In this document: positions 5,770 to 12,308 of the stretch, piece by piece
Numbering within the stretch: the first letter of the stretch is position 1
How the letters are laid out: each line of letters starts with the position of its first letter
Assembly: GCA_046597185.1 (NCBI GenBank)
Contig: JBKJLF010000192.1
Location: forward strand, 1 to 13,642
Reading direction: 5' to 3'
Length of the DNA: 13,642 nt
Source: CAMBDR01 sp046597185
Lineage (GTDB): Bacteria > Pseudomonadota > Gammaproteobacteria > Burkholderiales > Burkholderiaceae_D
Program-made: the position numbers and the translations under genes
The notes under the pieces: generated by a model
What the model was told of the DNA's origin: nothing
Seen by the model: only the letters and a program-made list of their open reading frames with translations
Databases searched by the model: none

Positions 5770-7631
5770 TGATAGCCAATCGCCCCTATTCCCTCTCTGC
5801 CTTGCGCGCCAGTCTGGCTGCACGCATGCGCGCCGCCATTTTGCTGGTAGGTTTATTGATCAGTTTATCGCTGCAATGGCTACCGCTGCCGGGCGGTAGC
5901 CGTTTTGCCGATGAATGGTTGCGTGACCGCTTTATTGTCTGGCGTGCCGATCCCAGCCCTGAGCAGCGCTTTGTGTTGGTCGATATTGATGAAGCGAGTT
6001 TAACCGAATTGGGGCCGTGGCCGTGGTCGCGCCAGCGTGTGGCTGAATTGGTGGAGCAATTAATCGGCCCCTATGCTGCGTCGGCCGTGGCGCTAGATTT
6101 GTTTTTTTCTGAGCGCGCCGATGAAGCGGGTGATATGCGTCTGGCCATGCTGGCGCAGCATGGGCCAGTGGTGATGGCGCAAGCGTTTGATTATCAAGGC
6201 TCGCGGCCCTTGCGCGTGGGGCATATCAGCGGTGGTGTGAAGCTGGCTGCGGGGTTGGCTGTGGGCAACGTGCCCGCCAGCGGCTTTGTAGCCAATCATG
6301 AGGGCTTGCGCCTGGCCGCGCATGCCGGCAATATTGGTTTTGTGCCCGATAAAGATGGCATGTTGCGGCGCTTGCCGATGCTTACCCGGTTTGAAGGACG
6401 CAGCTATCGCAGCCTGTCGCTGGTGTTGCTGGGCTGCTGTCAGCCGAGACAGCCTGAGCCTGCGCTTGGGCTAAGCCTGGCAGCAGATGGTTTTTGGCGT
6501 GTGCCCTATACCCGCCAGTGGAATGCGTACACTGTGATTCCCGCCGCCGATATTTTGCGCCAACGCTTCCCGCTTGATGGTTTGCAGGGCAAGCGCGTGT
6601 TGGTGGGTTCCTCTGCACTGGGTTTGTCAGACCGGGTGGCGACCCCGCTCTCGCCCAATATTAGCGGCATGATGGTCCATGCCGCCGCGCTTACTTCGCT
6701 GTTGGATCAGCAAGCCGGGCAGGCCCCCAACCCTTGGCCGGCGCGTTGGTGGGCCTGCCTGTATTCTGCGCTGGTGGCGCTCTTGGTTTGGTTGGCTTTA
6801 TCGCGTTTATCGGCGCTGTTGAATTTATTGGTATTGGTTTTGCTCTCCTTGCTTTGGCTGCCGCTGGCTTATTGGATCAGTGCGCACGATGCCCAACTGC
6901 TCACCACCGGGCCGCTGATGGCGAATTTATTTCTGTTGGCGGTGGCCGTACCCTTCGATTGGCAACTGAGCCAAAGCAAATCACGCCGCTTGCTGGGCAC
7001 CTTGCGCCAATACGTGGCGCAAGCGGTGGTGGATGAATTATTGCGCCGCGATTTGCAAGACCCGCTCGCCCCCAGCCGCTGTGAAGTGACCACTCTCATC
7101 GCCGATATGGAAGGCTATACCGGGCAAGTGGAATCGCTCTCGGTGGAACAGGCGGCGCAATTGACGCGTGATTTTTTAGCCTGTTTAACTGGCCCGGTGA
7201 TACGGCGCGGTGGCACCCTGGATAAATATACCGGTGACGGTTTGGTGGCCTTTTGGGGCGCACCCTTGCCGGTGGCAGACCATGCCGATTTAGCGCTGGA
7301 GGCGGCGCAAGAAATGCTGGAGGCGGTGCGCGCCTTTAGCTTGCAACGTCAGGTGCTGGGCTTTTCGGCCTTGCGGGTGCGCATCGGTATCGAGAGTGGC
7401 ACCGCCATGGCGGGCGATTTTGGCACCGAGTTTCGCAGCATCTATACGGCGGTGGGCGATAGCGTGAATCTGGCCTCGCGCCTGGAAACCATGGCGCGTG
7501 ATTTGCCGCATGATGTGATTATTGGTCAGGGCACTGCCGCACAGTGCCGTCGCCATCAATTACAGTTGCTGGGTGAATTTGCGATTCGGGGCAAGGAAAA
7601 AACCAATATCCTGTATACGTTGCCAACTTAG
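5769..7631 (+). CDS. CHASE2-domain adenylate/guanylate cyclase (membrane receptor)
   Basis: A 620-aa class III nucleotide cyclase with an extracytoplasmic sensor. Order: TM helix at about 21-40; CHASE2 domain about 41-320, recognisable by VLVDIDEASLTELGPWPWSR (69-88), DGMLRRLP and the terminal GKRVLVGSSALGLSD; three further TM helices at about 328-345, 350-370 and 376-395; a signalling helix with QYVAQAVVDELL; then the catalytic domain from about 440. Visible catalytic residues: metal-binding Asp446 (TLIADMEGYT) and Asp490 (KYTGDGLVAFWG), purine-contacting Lys486 and Thr560 (IYTAVGDSVN), Asn567 and transition-state Arg571 (NLASRLE). The Lys/Thr pair favours ATP, so cAMP is the likely product (inferred). 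All active-site residues are present. The frame can also start at a GTG (5739, ten residues longer); I prefer the ATG at 5769. It stands alone, so target and ligand are unknown. It converges on the S9 peptidase gene. Confidence 0.92.
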   Translation: MIANRPYSLSALRASLAARMRAAILLVGLLISLSLQWLPLPGGSRFADEWLRDRFIVWRADPSPEQRFVLVDIDEASLTELGPWPWSRQRVAELVEQLIGPYAASAVALDLFFSERADEAGDMRLAMLAQHGPVVMAQAFDYQGSRPLRVGHISGGVKLAAGLAVGNVPASGFVANHEGLRLAAHAGNIGFVPDKDGMLRRLPMLTRFEGRSYRSLSLVLLGCCQPRQPEPALGLSLAADGFWRVPYTRQWNAYTVIPAADILRQRFPLDGLQGKRVLVGSSALGLSDRVATPLSPNISGMMVHAAALTSLLDQQAGQAPNPWPARWWACLYSALVALLVWLALSRLSALLNLLVLVLLSLLWLPLAYWISAHDAQLLTTGPLMANLFLLAVAVPFDWQLSQSKSRRLLGTLRQYVAQAVVDELLRRDLQDPLAPSRCEVTTLIADMEGYTGQVESLSVEQAAQLTRDFLACLTGPVIRRGGTLDKYTGDGLVAFWGAPLPVADHADLALEAAQEMLEAVRAFSLQRQVLGFSALRVRIGIESGTAMAGDFGTEFRSIYTAVGDSVNLASRLETMARDLPHDVIIGQGTAAQCRRHQLQLLGEFAIRGKEKTNILYTLPT

Positions 7632-7657
7632 GCTGCCAACTTAGGCTGCCAACTTAG
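7619..7657. repeat. Three 13-bp tandem repeats across the cyclase stop codon
   Basis: The unit GCTGCCAACTTAG is present three times head to tail (7619-7631 with one mismatch, 7632-7644, 7645-7657). The first copy contains the last codons and TAG stop of the cyclase; the third ends one base before the stop of the convergent peptidase. Apart from these copies the two genes would nearly abut. Confidence 0.85.
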
Positions 7658-7658
7658 C

Positions 7659-9692
7659 TTACTTCAATAAATACTCTTGCATAAACTTGATTTGGGCAAA
7701 AAAGCTAAAGTCGGCATTGGCCTTTTTCTGGAAGCCATGGCCTTCGTCATCGGCCACCAGATACCAAACCGGGGTTTTGTTTTGCTTCACTTTGGCCACG
7801 ATTTGTTCCGCTTCATTGACCGGTACGCGCGGATCATTTTTGCCTTGGATTACAAATAAGGGTTTGGTGATTTTTTGCGCGTTATTCAGTGGGGCAATTT
7901 TTTCCATGAAGGCGCGCATTTCGGGAATCCGTTCATCGCCATATTCGACCCGGCGTAAATCGCGCCGATAGCTTTCGGTGCGCTCCAAAAAGGTGACGAA
8001 GTGAGAAATGCCAACGCTATCAATCGCGCCCACAATCCGGTCAGCATAGGTGGTGGACACTGCCAAGCTCATATAACCGCCATAACTGCCGCCCGCCACC
8101 ATCACGTGTTTGGCATCCAAATCGGGTTGGGTGGCAATCCAGTCGAGCAGGGCACCAATATCCTTGACCGAATCTTCGCGCAGCAGGCCATCGTCGAGTT
8201 TCAAAAATGATTTGCCAAAGCCATCGGAGCCGCGTACATTCGGTTGGATCAAGGTGATACCCAATTCACCCAACAGGTAGTTGTAACGGGTTAAAAAGTC
8301 AATCTTGGCTTGCGCTTCCGGGCCGCCGTGAATCAAAATCAAGACCGGGCGCGGGCCTGTGAATTTATCCTTGGGAGGGCGTGCAATCAAGCCGCTGATG
8401 CTGCGTTGATCAAAACTGTTCCAGCGGATGATTTCAGCCGCAGGGAACTTGCTGGTGTCGATGCCGGTTGAGTGCGTCGTGGTCCATTGTTCAACCTTGC
8501 CGGTTTTGATGTTCAACGCATACACTTCCCCCGGGCTTTGCGCATTATTGAGCGTAAAACCCAGTTCGCTGGCATTGGCATGCCAAGTCAGGCGCGTTAC
8601 TGCACCCGTTGGCAAGTCGGGCGTTTTCAATTCCCGGCCGCTTTTGGCATCAAATAAATGTAGCTCGGACAAGCCTTCGCGATTGACTGTGGTTGCCAAT
8701 TGCCGCCCTTTGCCGCCCAGTTCCAATTGAGTCACATCCCAATGAATAGGCTCGCTCCACACGCTGCTTTGCAAGCTCGCCAAATCGAGTTTCACCAGTT
8801 GCTGGAATTCACCGGCACTATCGGAAGTCATCAGCAAGCTTTTGTCGTCGCTGGCAAAACGCGCATGGGCATAACGGACCACGTTACCCTTGGGCTGGTC
8901 TGGCGCAGGTAAAATTTGGCGCGCCTTGCCGCTGGCAACATCAATCAGCCAAACTTCGGACTCATTAATCGATTTCTCATTGATGGCGACGATGGTTTTA
9001 TCATCATGCGACCATTCAAATTGAATCCAGCCACCGCCGGGCATCGATGCCAATTTGCGCTTGGCTTGCGGCTGCTTTGGGTCGAGCAAGCTGAGATCGG
9101 TATGAATTTCATTGCGTTTGCCACCGGCAGCGGTTTTATCCAGGGCGATGGAGCCAACGATGAGGCGATCGCCAGAATGGTTCCAGGGGCCGGACGCGTG
9201 TTTTTCGCTGGCGTCGGTTAATGGTGTAATGACGGGTTTGCTAGCGGGCTTGCTACCGGGTTTGGCCCCGGCCAAATCGAGTCGATACAGTTGATTGGCT
9301 TCATTGCCGCCATCATCTTTTTCAAAGACGATGTACGCGCCATTTTTTGGCTCAAAATGGGCCAGTTTCACCGTATCGGGAAAATCGGTCAGTTGTTCCA
9401 GCTCGCCTTTGGCTTTGCGCAGTAAATGCAATTGCGCGGTCGCGCCTTTGGTGCGGGTAGAAATCAACATCCAGCGTTGTTTGGGATGCCAATCGAGCAG
9501 GGTGCGCGGCCGAAAATCATTGTATTGAATCGCGCGCTCAGCAATTTCCTTGGCAATCGGTGGAATCCCGGAAGCGGTTAAATGCTCGTTGGGTTCGATG
9601 TTGGCGGCCACGCCAATCAGGCTGCTACTGGTCAGGCTGGCTGCGATGAAGGCTTGCAATAGTGTGCGGCGGATAAAGGGGGAGGTGGTCAT
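7659..9692 (-). CDS. Exported S9-family prolyl oligopeptidase-type serine peptidase
   Basis: A 677-aa protein: signal peptide (about 1-30, cleavage near VAA-NI), a beta-propeller-like region (about 60-410) with repeated short WD-poor blades, and a C-terminal alpha/beta-hydrolase domain (about 430-677). Catalytic triad by motif: Ser536 in GGSYGGY (534-540), Asp620 in GKNDPRVP (617-624) and His652 in DDEGHGF (648-654); HGGPEAQ (455-461) gives the oxyanion region and NVRGSDGFG (485-493) is the typical following block. This is the acylaminoacyl-peptidase/DPP-IV-like branch of S9, expected to hydrolyse short peptides in the periplasm or outside the cell. The signal contains FIRRTLLQ, so Tat export is possible. 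Length is normal for the family and the active site looks intact. Residues about 143-154 are a GSKP/ASKP tandem linker encoded by 12-bp repeats. The ATG at 9692 has only a poor ribosome binding site. Function beyond peptidase activity is not deducible. Confidence 0.93.
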   Translation of the reverse strand: MTTSPFIRRTLLQAFIAASLTSSSLIGVAANIEPNEHLTASGIPPIAKEIAERAIQYNDFRPRTLLDWHPKQRWMLISTRTKGATAQLHLLRKAKGELEQLTDFPDTVKLAHFEPKNGAYIVFEKDDGGNEANQLYRLDLAGAKPGSKPASKPVITPLTDASEKHASGPWNHSGDRLIVGSIALDKTAAGGKRNEIHTDLSLLDPKQPQAKRKLASMPGGGWIQFEWSHDDKTIVAINEKSINESEVWLIDVASGKARQILPAPDQPKGNVVRYAHARFASDDKSLLMTSDSAGEFQQLVKLDLASLQSSVWSEPIHWDVTQLELGGKGRQLATTVNREGLSELHLFDAKSGRELKTPDLPTGAVTRLTWHANASELGFTLNNAQSPGEVYALNIKTGKVEQWTTTHSTGIDTSKFPAAEIIRWNSFDQRSISGLIARPPKDKFTGPRPVLILIHGGPEAQAKIDFLTRYNYLLGELGITLIQPNVRGSDGFGKSFLKLDDGLLREDSVKDIGALLDWIATQPDLDAKHVMVAGGSYGGYMSLAVSTTYADRIVGAIDSVGISHFVTFLERTESYRRDLRRVEYGDERIPEMRAFMEKIAPLNNAQKITKPLFVIQGKNDPRVPVNEAEQIVAKVKQNKTPVWYLVADDEGHGFQKKANADFSFFAQIKFMQEYLLK
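9234..9269. repeat. Three 12-bp tandem repeats in the S9 peptidase gene
   Basis: Three imperfect 12-bp units (consensus GGGTTTGCTACC on the + strand) at 9234-9245, 9246-9257 and 9258-9269. On the - strand they encode GAKP, GSKP and ASKP in the propeller region (about residues 142-154), probably a surface loop. Confidence 0.7.
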
Positions 9693-9735
9693 GGGCTACT
9701 GTGCTCTTCTCTAAAGTGTGGGTTTCAAAGGAGAT

Positions 9736-9760
9736 AAAAAACTGCGCCTTGTGGGCGCAG
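9736..9760 (-). terminator. Intrinsic terminator after the flavin oxidoreductase gene
   Basis: On the - strand a perfect 7-bp GC-rich stem, CTGCGCC / GGCGCAG (9742-9748 with 9754-9760), with a 5-nt loop is followed directly by six T (9736-9741). It begins about 14 bases past the stop of the oxidoreductase gene and separates it from the downstream S9 peptidase gene, which must then have its own promoter within about 45 bases. Confidence 0.9.
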
Positions 9761-9773
9761 CGGGCTTATGGGC

Positions 9774-11102
9774 TTATGCCGGTACAGGCTCCGGTGAGGG
9801 CGTAGACAACCGAGCAGACAAGGGGGCAGACAAGGGGGCAGACAAGGGGGCAGACAAAGGTTCGGGCAGGACGATTTGATTGTTTACCGAGAATTGATAA
9901 TCACGGAACACATGCTCTGCACTGAGTAATTGATAGCTGCCATCGGGTAATTGGTGCGTGGTATCTTTCAAACGATAGGTGGTGTGGCCACAGGTCCAGC
10001 AATTAAAGTTGCGCATATGAGTACACAAGCAAGTCTTGTCCATGACTACAATGTGTTTTTCATTCGGATGGGTATCCACTTCGTGATTGTAAGCAGTAAT
10101 GTAAGCGCAGCATCCGGTGGCGTCGAGCAGGTAGCCGTAAGACTCACAACCTGGGCGTATCCCCGAGCCAATCGCCGGTGAGGATTTTAACATCCGCATC
10201 GGGTAGCCCGTAGGTGAAATGCCATTGACGATAATATCGCTTTCGCTGGCTTTGACATATTCTTGCTTGACCTTTTCGGGTAAGCCGCATTCATGGGTGA
10301 TGGTAAAACGGGTCGCCACTTGCACCGCGGCTGCACCCATTTCCAAAAAGTGAACGGCATCGGTACCCGTAAATACGCCACCTGCTGCAATCACCGGAAT
10401 CGGTAAATCTTCTGTTTTAAGAAATTGTAGTATTTCTGCAACGATTGTATGCAAATCGTAGTCAGTCCAATCCATACCAAAGCCCAAATGACCACCCGCC
10501 AAGGGGCCTTCGACGATGACGTAATCGGGATTGCGCTTGAGTTTGGCATTTTTACGCAAAAATAATTGCAAGGCACGTACTGAAGAAACAATAATGCCCA
10601 ACTTGGCATCACGAAAACGCGGATGGTCGGCGATCAGGCCAAACGAACCCAAATGCAAACCTGCCGATAAGGTGATGCCGTCAACTCCGACATCCAGTGC
10701 CGAAGCCAGCCGCACGCGCAAGGTTTCACGCGGCGCGTTCATGCTGAGCTTCTCCATACAGTTGACAAATATCATGCCCGAGCCGCGTTTGGCTTCCATG
10801 GTGCGGCCTACGTGCAGACGCGTCGCTTCTTCCAATTGCCCCAGATCAAATTGAACAATCGCCTTATTGGGATTGAGAATATTAAATTTATACAGATGGG
10901 TTTTATCTTTGACAAAGTGGGTGTCAAAGCGGCGATCCGCGACATCGGGCACCATGGCGTCGGAAATATGTCCGATACCTCCCAAGCGCGCGCCTTCCAG
11001 CGCTAACTCCGCAGTTGAAATATCAACCCCCATACCACCAATCATGATGGGTACGAATTCTTGTTTGCCGAACGCCAAGCGAAAATCGTCAACTCGTTTC
11101 AT
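9774..11102 (-). CDS. Nitronate monooxygenase-family FMN-dependent oxidoreductase with Cys-rich C-terminal part
   Basis: A 442-aa cytoplasmic protein. Residues about 12-300 form a TIM-barrel FMN enzyme of the nitronate monooxygenase / 2-nitropropane dioxygenase-like family (COG2070). PIMIGGMGVDIS (18-29) is the N-terminal FMN-binding strand, EGPLAGGHLGF (198-208) contains the family's His (His205), and IPVIAAGGVFTG (235-246) plus GAAAVQVATRF (256-266) bind the FMN phosphate. Family members oxidise nitronates or act as NAD(P)H:flavin/quinone reductases; the substrate cannot be chosen here. Downstream, residues about 315-372 hold seven cysteines (319, 331, 332, 358, 360, 368, 371), including CLC and CWTC, which could bind a metal or Fe-S cluster. 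The last 27 or so residues are a Pro/Ser/Ala tail with tandem PLSA repeats. The start ATG is preceded by GGGAG four bases upstream. Transcription ends at the hairpin at 9736-9760. No partner gene is adjacent. Confidence 0.88.
   Translation of the reverse strand: MKRVDDFRLAFGKQEFVPIMIGGMGVDISTAELALEGARLGGIGHISDAMVPDVADRRFDTHFVKDKTHLYKFNILNPNKAIVQFDLGQLEEATRLHVGRTMEAKRGSGMIFVNCMEKLSMNAPRETLRVRLASALDVGVDGITLSAGLHLGSFGLIADHPRFRDAKLGIIVSSVRALQLFLRKNAKLKRNPDYVIVEGPLAGGHLGFGMDWTDYDLHTIVAEILQFLKTEDLPIPVIAAGGVFTGTDAVHFLEMGAAAVQVATRFTITHECGLPEKVKQEYVKASESDIIVNGISPTGYPMRMLKSSPAIGSGIRPGCESYGYLLDATGCCAYITAYNHEVDTHPNEKHIVVMDKTCLCTHMRNFNCWTCGHTTYRLKDTTHQLPDGSYQLLSAEHVFRDYQFSVNNQIVLPEPLSAPLSAPLSAPLSARLSTPSPEPVPA
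9814..9861. repeat. Four 12-bp tandem repeats at the end of the flavin oxidoreductase gene
   Basis: The unit GCAGACAAGGGG (+ strand) is repeated at 9814-9825, 9826-9837, 9838-9849 and, with two changes, 9850-9861. The copies are nearly identical, implying recent expansion. On the - strand they encode successive P-L-S-A units at about residues 415-430, just after the globular part. Confidence 0.88.
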
Positions 11103-11319
11103 TGCACTCCCAGGCCATGTGACATCATTTATTGGCTATCTTGTTAGCCCTTGCCGATAAATGGAATGATTAAAAATTTGGGCCGCGTGCATTTTACCCT
11201 AATGCCGGATTGTTCGTGTTTTAATTTGGTGTTTTGACACGAACAACCTTTTTGCGAACAGGGGAAAAACGCGGTGGGAGGCCAATTCAGGCCATGCCTA
11301 TGTACCCGCAAGCAAGTGT
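11103..11319. other. Intergenic region upstream of the flavin oxidoreductase
   Basis: This 217-bp gap holds the long inverted repeat at 11210-11246, a -10-like TAAAAT on the - strand (11191-11196) without a good -35, and a small GGCTA/TAGCC hairpin (11134-11149) in the likely 5' untranslated region. No intrinsic terminator with a T-run follows the aspartyl protease gene, which ends at 11320. No coding frame here looks real. Confidence 0.5.
11210..11246. promoter_or_regulatory. Perfect 10-bp inverted repeat with 17-nt spacer (possible operator)
   Basis: TTGTTCGTGT (11210-11219) and its exact reverse complement ACACGAACAA (11237-11246) flank a 17-nt AT-rich spacer. A further CGAACA, matching part of the arm, occurs at 11255-11260. 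It lies about 110 bp upstream of the oxidoreductase start and just upstream of a -10-like TAAAAT on the - strand. On the - strand it is not followed by a T-run, so a regulator site or cruciform fits better than a terminator for the preceding gene. Function is inferred from position only. Confidence 0.5.
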
Positions 11320-11982
11320 TCAAAAACGCTTGGTGAGCACCATTTGTTGGCCATCATTACGCATGTCGGTACGCTTTAAAAATGACATGCCAAGCAAACC
11401 GACATCCAGGCCAGTTTCCTGGATAACGGCTTCAACCTGATGCACTTCGAGGTCGCCTACGCGCACTTTGTCAAGCGTGACTTTGTAAGCTGCAGCGATA
11501 CCGTTGGCGGTATTGACACGAATGGGCGTACCATTTTTGTAGTTGATGCCCATGCGCGTCGCATCTTTGGCGGGCAAGGCGATCATGGTGGCACCAGTAT
11601 CGAGTAACATCGCCATACTGGTGCCGTTAATGCTGACCTGCGTATTGTAGTGGCCGTCGTTGTCAGCATTCAGGGTGACTTTATTGCTGTATTGCCTTGT
11701 GCCGGAGGAACCCGCACTGGCCTGGCTGCTATGGCTGCCAACGGGAACCAGACGGCGTTTGCCATCCACTTCGAGAACGGCTCCATTACTATCGACCGCG
11801 ATTAATTTGATGCCACCGATATTGTCACCCACGGAATACGTTTTAGGTGCTGCGCTATCTACGACAAGTAATGCTTTTCCTTGAAACAAACCGACGACAC
11901 CGACATGGCTGGCTGATACATTGTTGCTAATGGTGGAAACGATGGTGATGAGGGAGAACAAGCACACTTGGAATAGACGCAT
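11320..11982 (-). CDS. Exported clan AA (retropepsin-like) aspartyl protease
   Basis: A 220-aa protein with an N-terminal signal peptide or anchor (about 1-24, ending VSA-SH), a linking region (25-100, including a Ser-rich stretch) and a single retropepsin-like domain (about 101-215). The active-site motif is LLDTGAT (126-132, Asp128), preceded by HYNTQVSINGTSM and followed by the flap-like region; GLLGMSFL (195-202) is the psi-loop segment typical of this fold. It matches the TIGR02281-type bacterial family of single-domain aspartyl proteases, which must dimerise to build an active site. Expected location is the periplasm or the outer face of the inner membrane; the substrate is unknown. It starts 14 bases after the stop of the 96-aa gene, with AAGGA about 11 bases upstream of the ATG, so it is probably the last gene of a yajQ-led operon. 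Confidence 0.88.
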   Translation of the reverse strand: MRLFQVCLFSLITIVSTISNNVSASHVGVVGLFQGKALLVVDSAAPKTYSVGDNIGGIKLIAVDSNGAVLEVDGKRRLVPVGSHSSQASAGSSGTRQYSNKVTLNADNDGHYNTQVSINGTSMAMLLDTGATMIALPAKDATRMGINYKNGTPIRVNTANGIAAAYKVTLDKVRVGDLEVHQVEAVIQETGLDVGLLGMSFLKRTDMRNDGQQMVLTKRF

Positions 11983-11996
11983 AAAGTAAATTTTCC

Positions 11997-12287
11997 TTAA
12001 AATGGGTTATTGGATGGAACAATTAACAAATGTAAGCTGGATAAAACATGAATCTCTTCCCATGCTTCCGGGGGGAAACCTTGCCTGCCAGCCCCGGAAT
12101 CATCGAGCAATAATGAAGCAAAATAGCCGTTTAATTCTTGAAAACCCCACATCATGGTAATTTTATCCAGGATGCGCGGAAACTGTATTTCCAGTATTGA
12201 CGGGTAAGGATCACCTGCACCCGGTCTGTTGCCTGATTGCGTATCCTTAGGGCTGGGCTTGGGGGCCGGAAAAGAATAACGAGCCAT
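11997..12287 (-). CDS. Conserved 96-aa protein of unknown function
   Basis: A small soluble protein with no signal peptide and no membrane segment. The N-terminus (1-27) is Pro/Gly-rich and probably disordered. The core has YPSILEIQFPRILDKI (28-43), a WG motif (47-48), the acidic/aromatic ELNGYF (51-56) and GRQGFPPEAWEEI (67-79). I recall similar small proteins with an FPRIL...WG...GRQGFPP pattern in betaproteobacteria near yajQ or similar genes, but I know of no assigned function; that recollection is not a search result. Sequence pattern and spacing support a real gene: 21 bases after yajQ's stop, 14 before the aspartyl protease, and a TGGGG ribosome-binding-like element before the ATG. Probably cotranscribed with both. 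Confidence 0.8.
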   Translation of the reverse strand: MARYSFPAPKPSPKDTQSGNRPGAGDPYPSILEIQFPRILDKITMMWGFQELNGYFASLLLDDSGAGRQGFPPEAWEEIHVLSSLHLLIVPSNNPF

Positions 12288-12308
12288 GGTAAAACCCCAT
12301 CTGTTTGA

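Noticed and set aside
9814..9861. Possible CRISPR-like repeats
   Set aside because: The units are directly adjacent without spacers, only 12 bp long, and in frame within a gene.
11210..11246. Terminator of the aspartyl protease gene
   Set aside because: On the - strand the stem is followed by TCCGGC rather than a T-run, and a 17-nt loop is long for an intrinsic terminator. The nearby T-run is on the + strand, where no gene precedes it.
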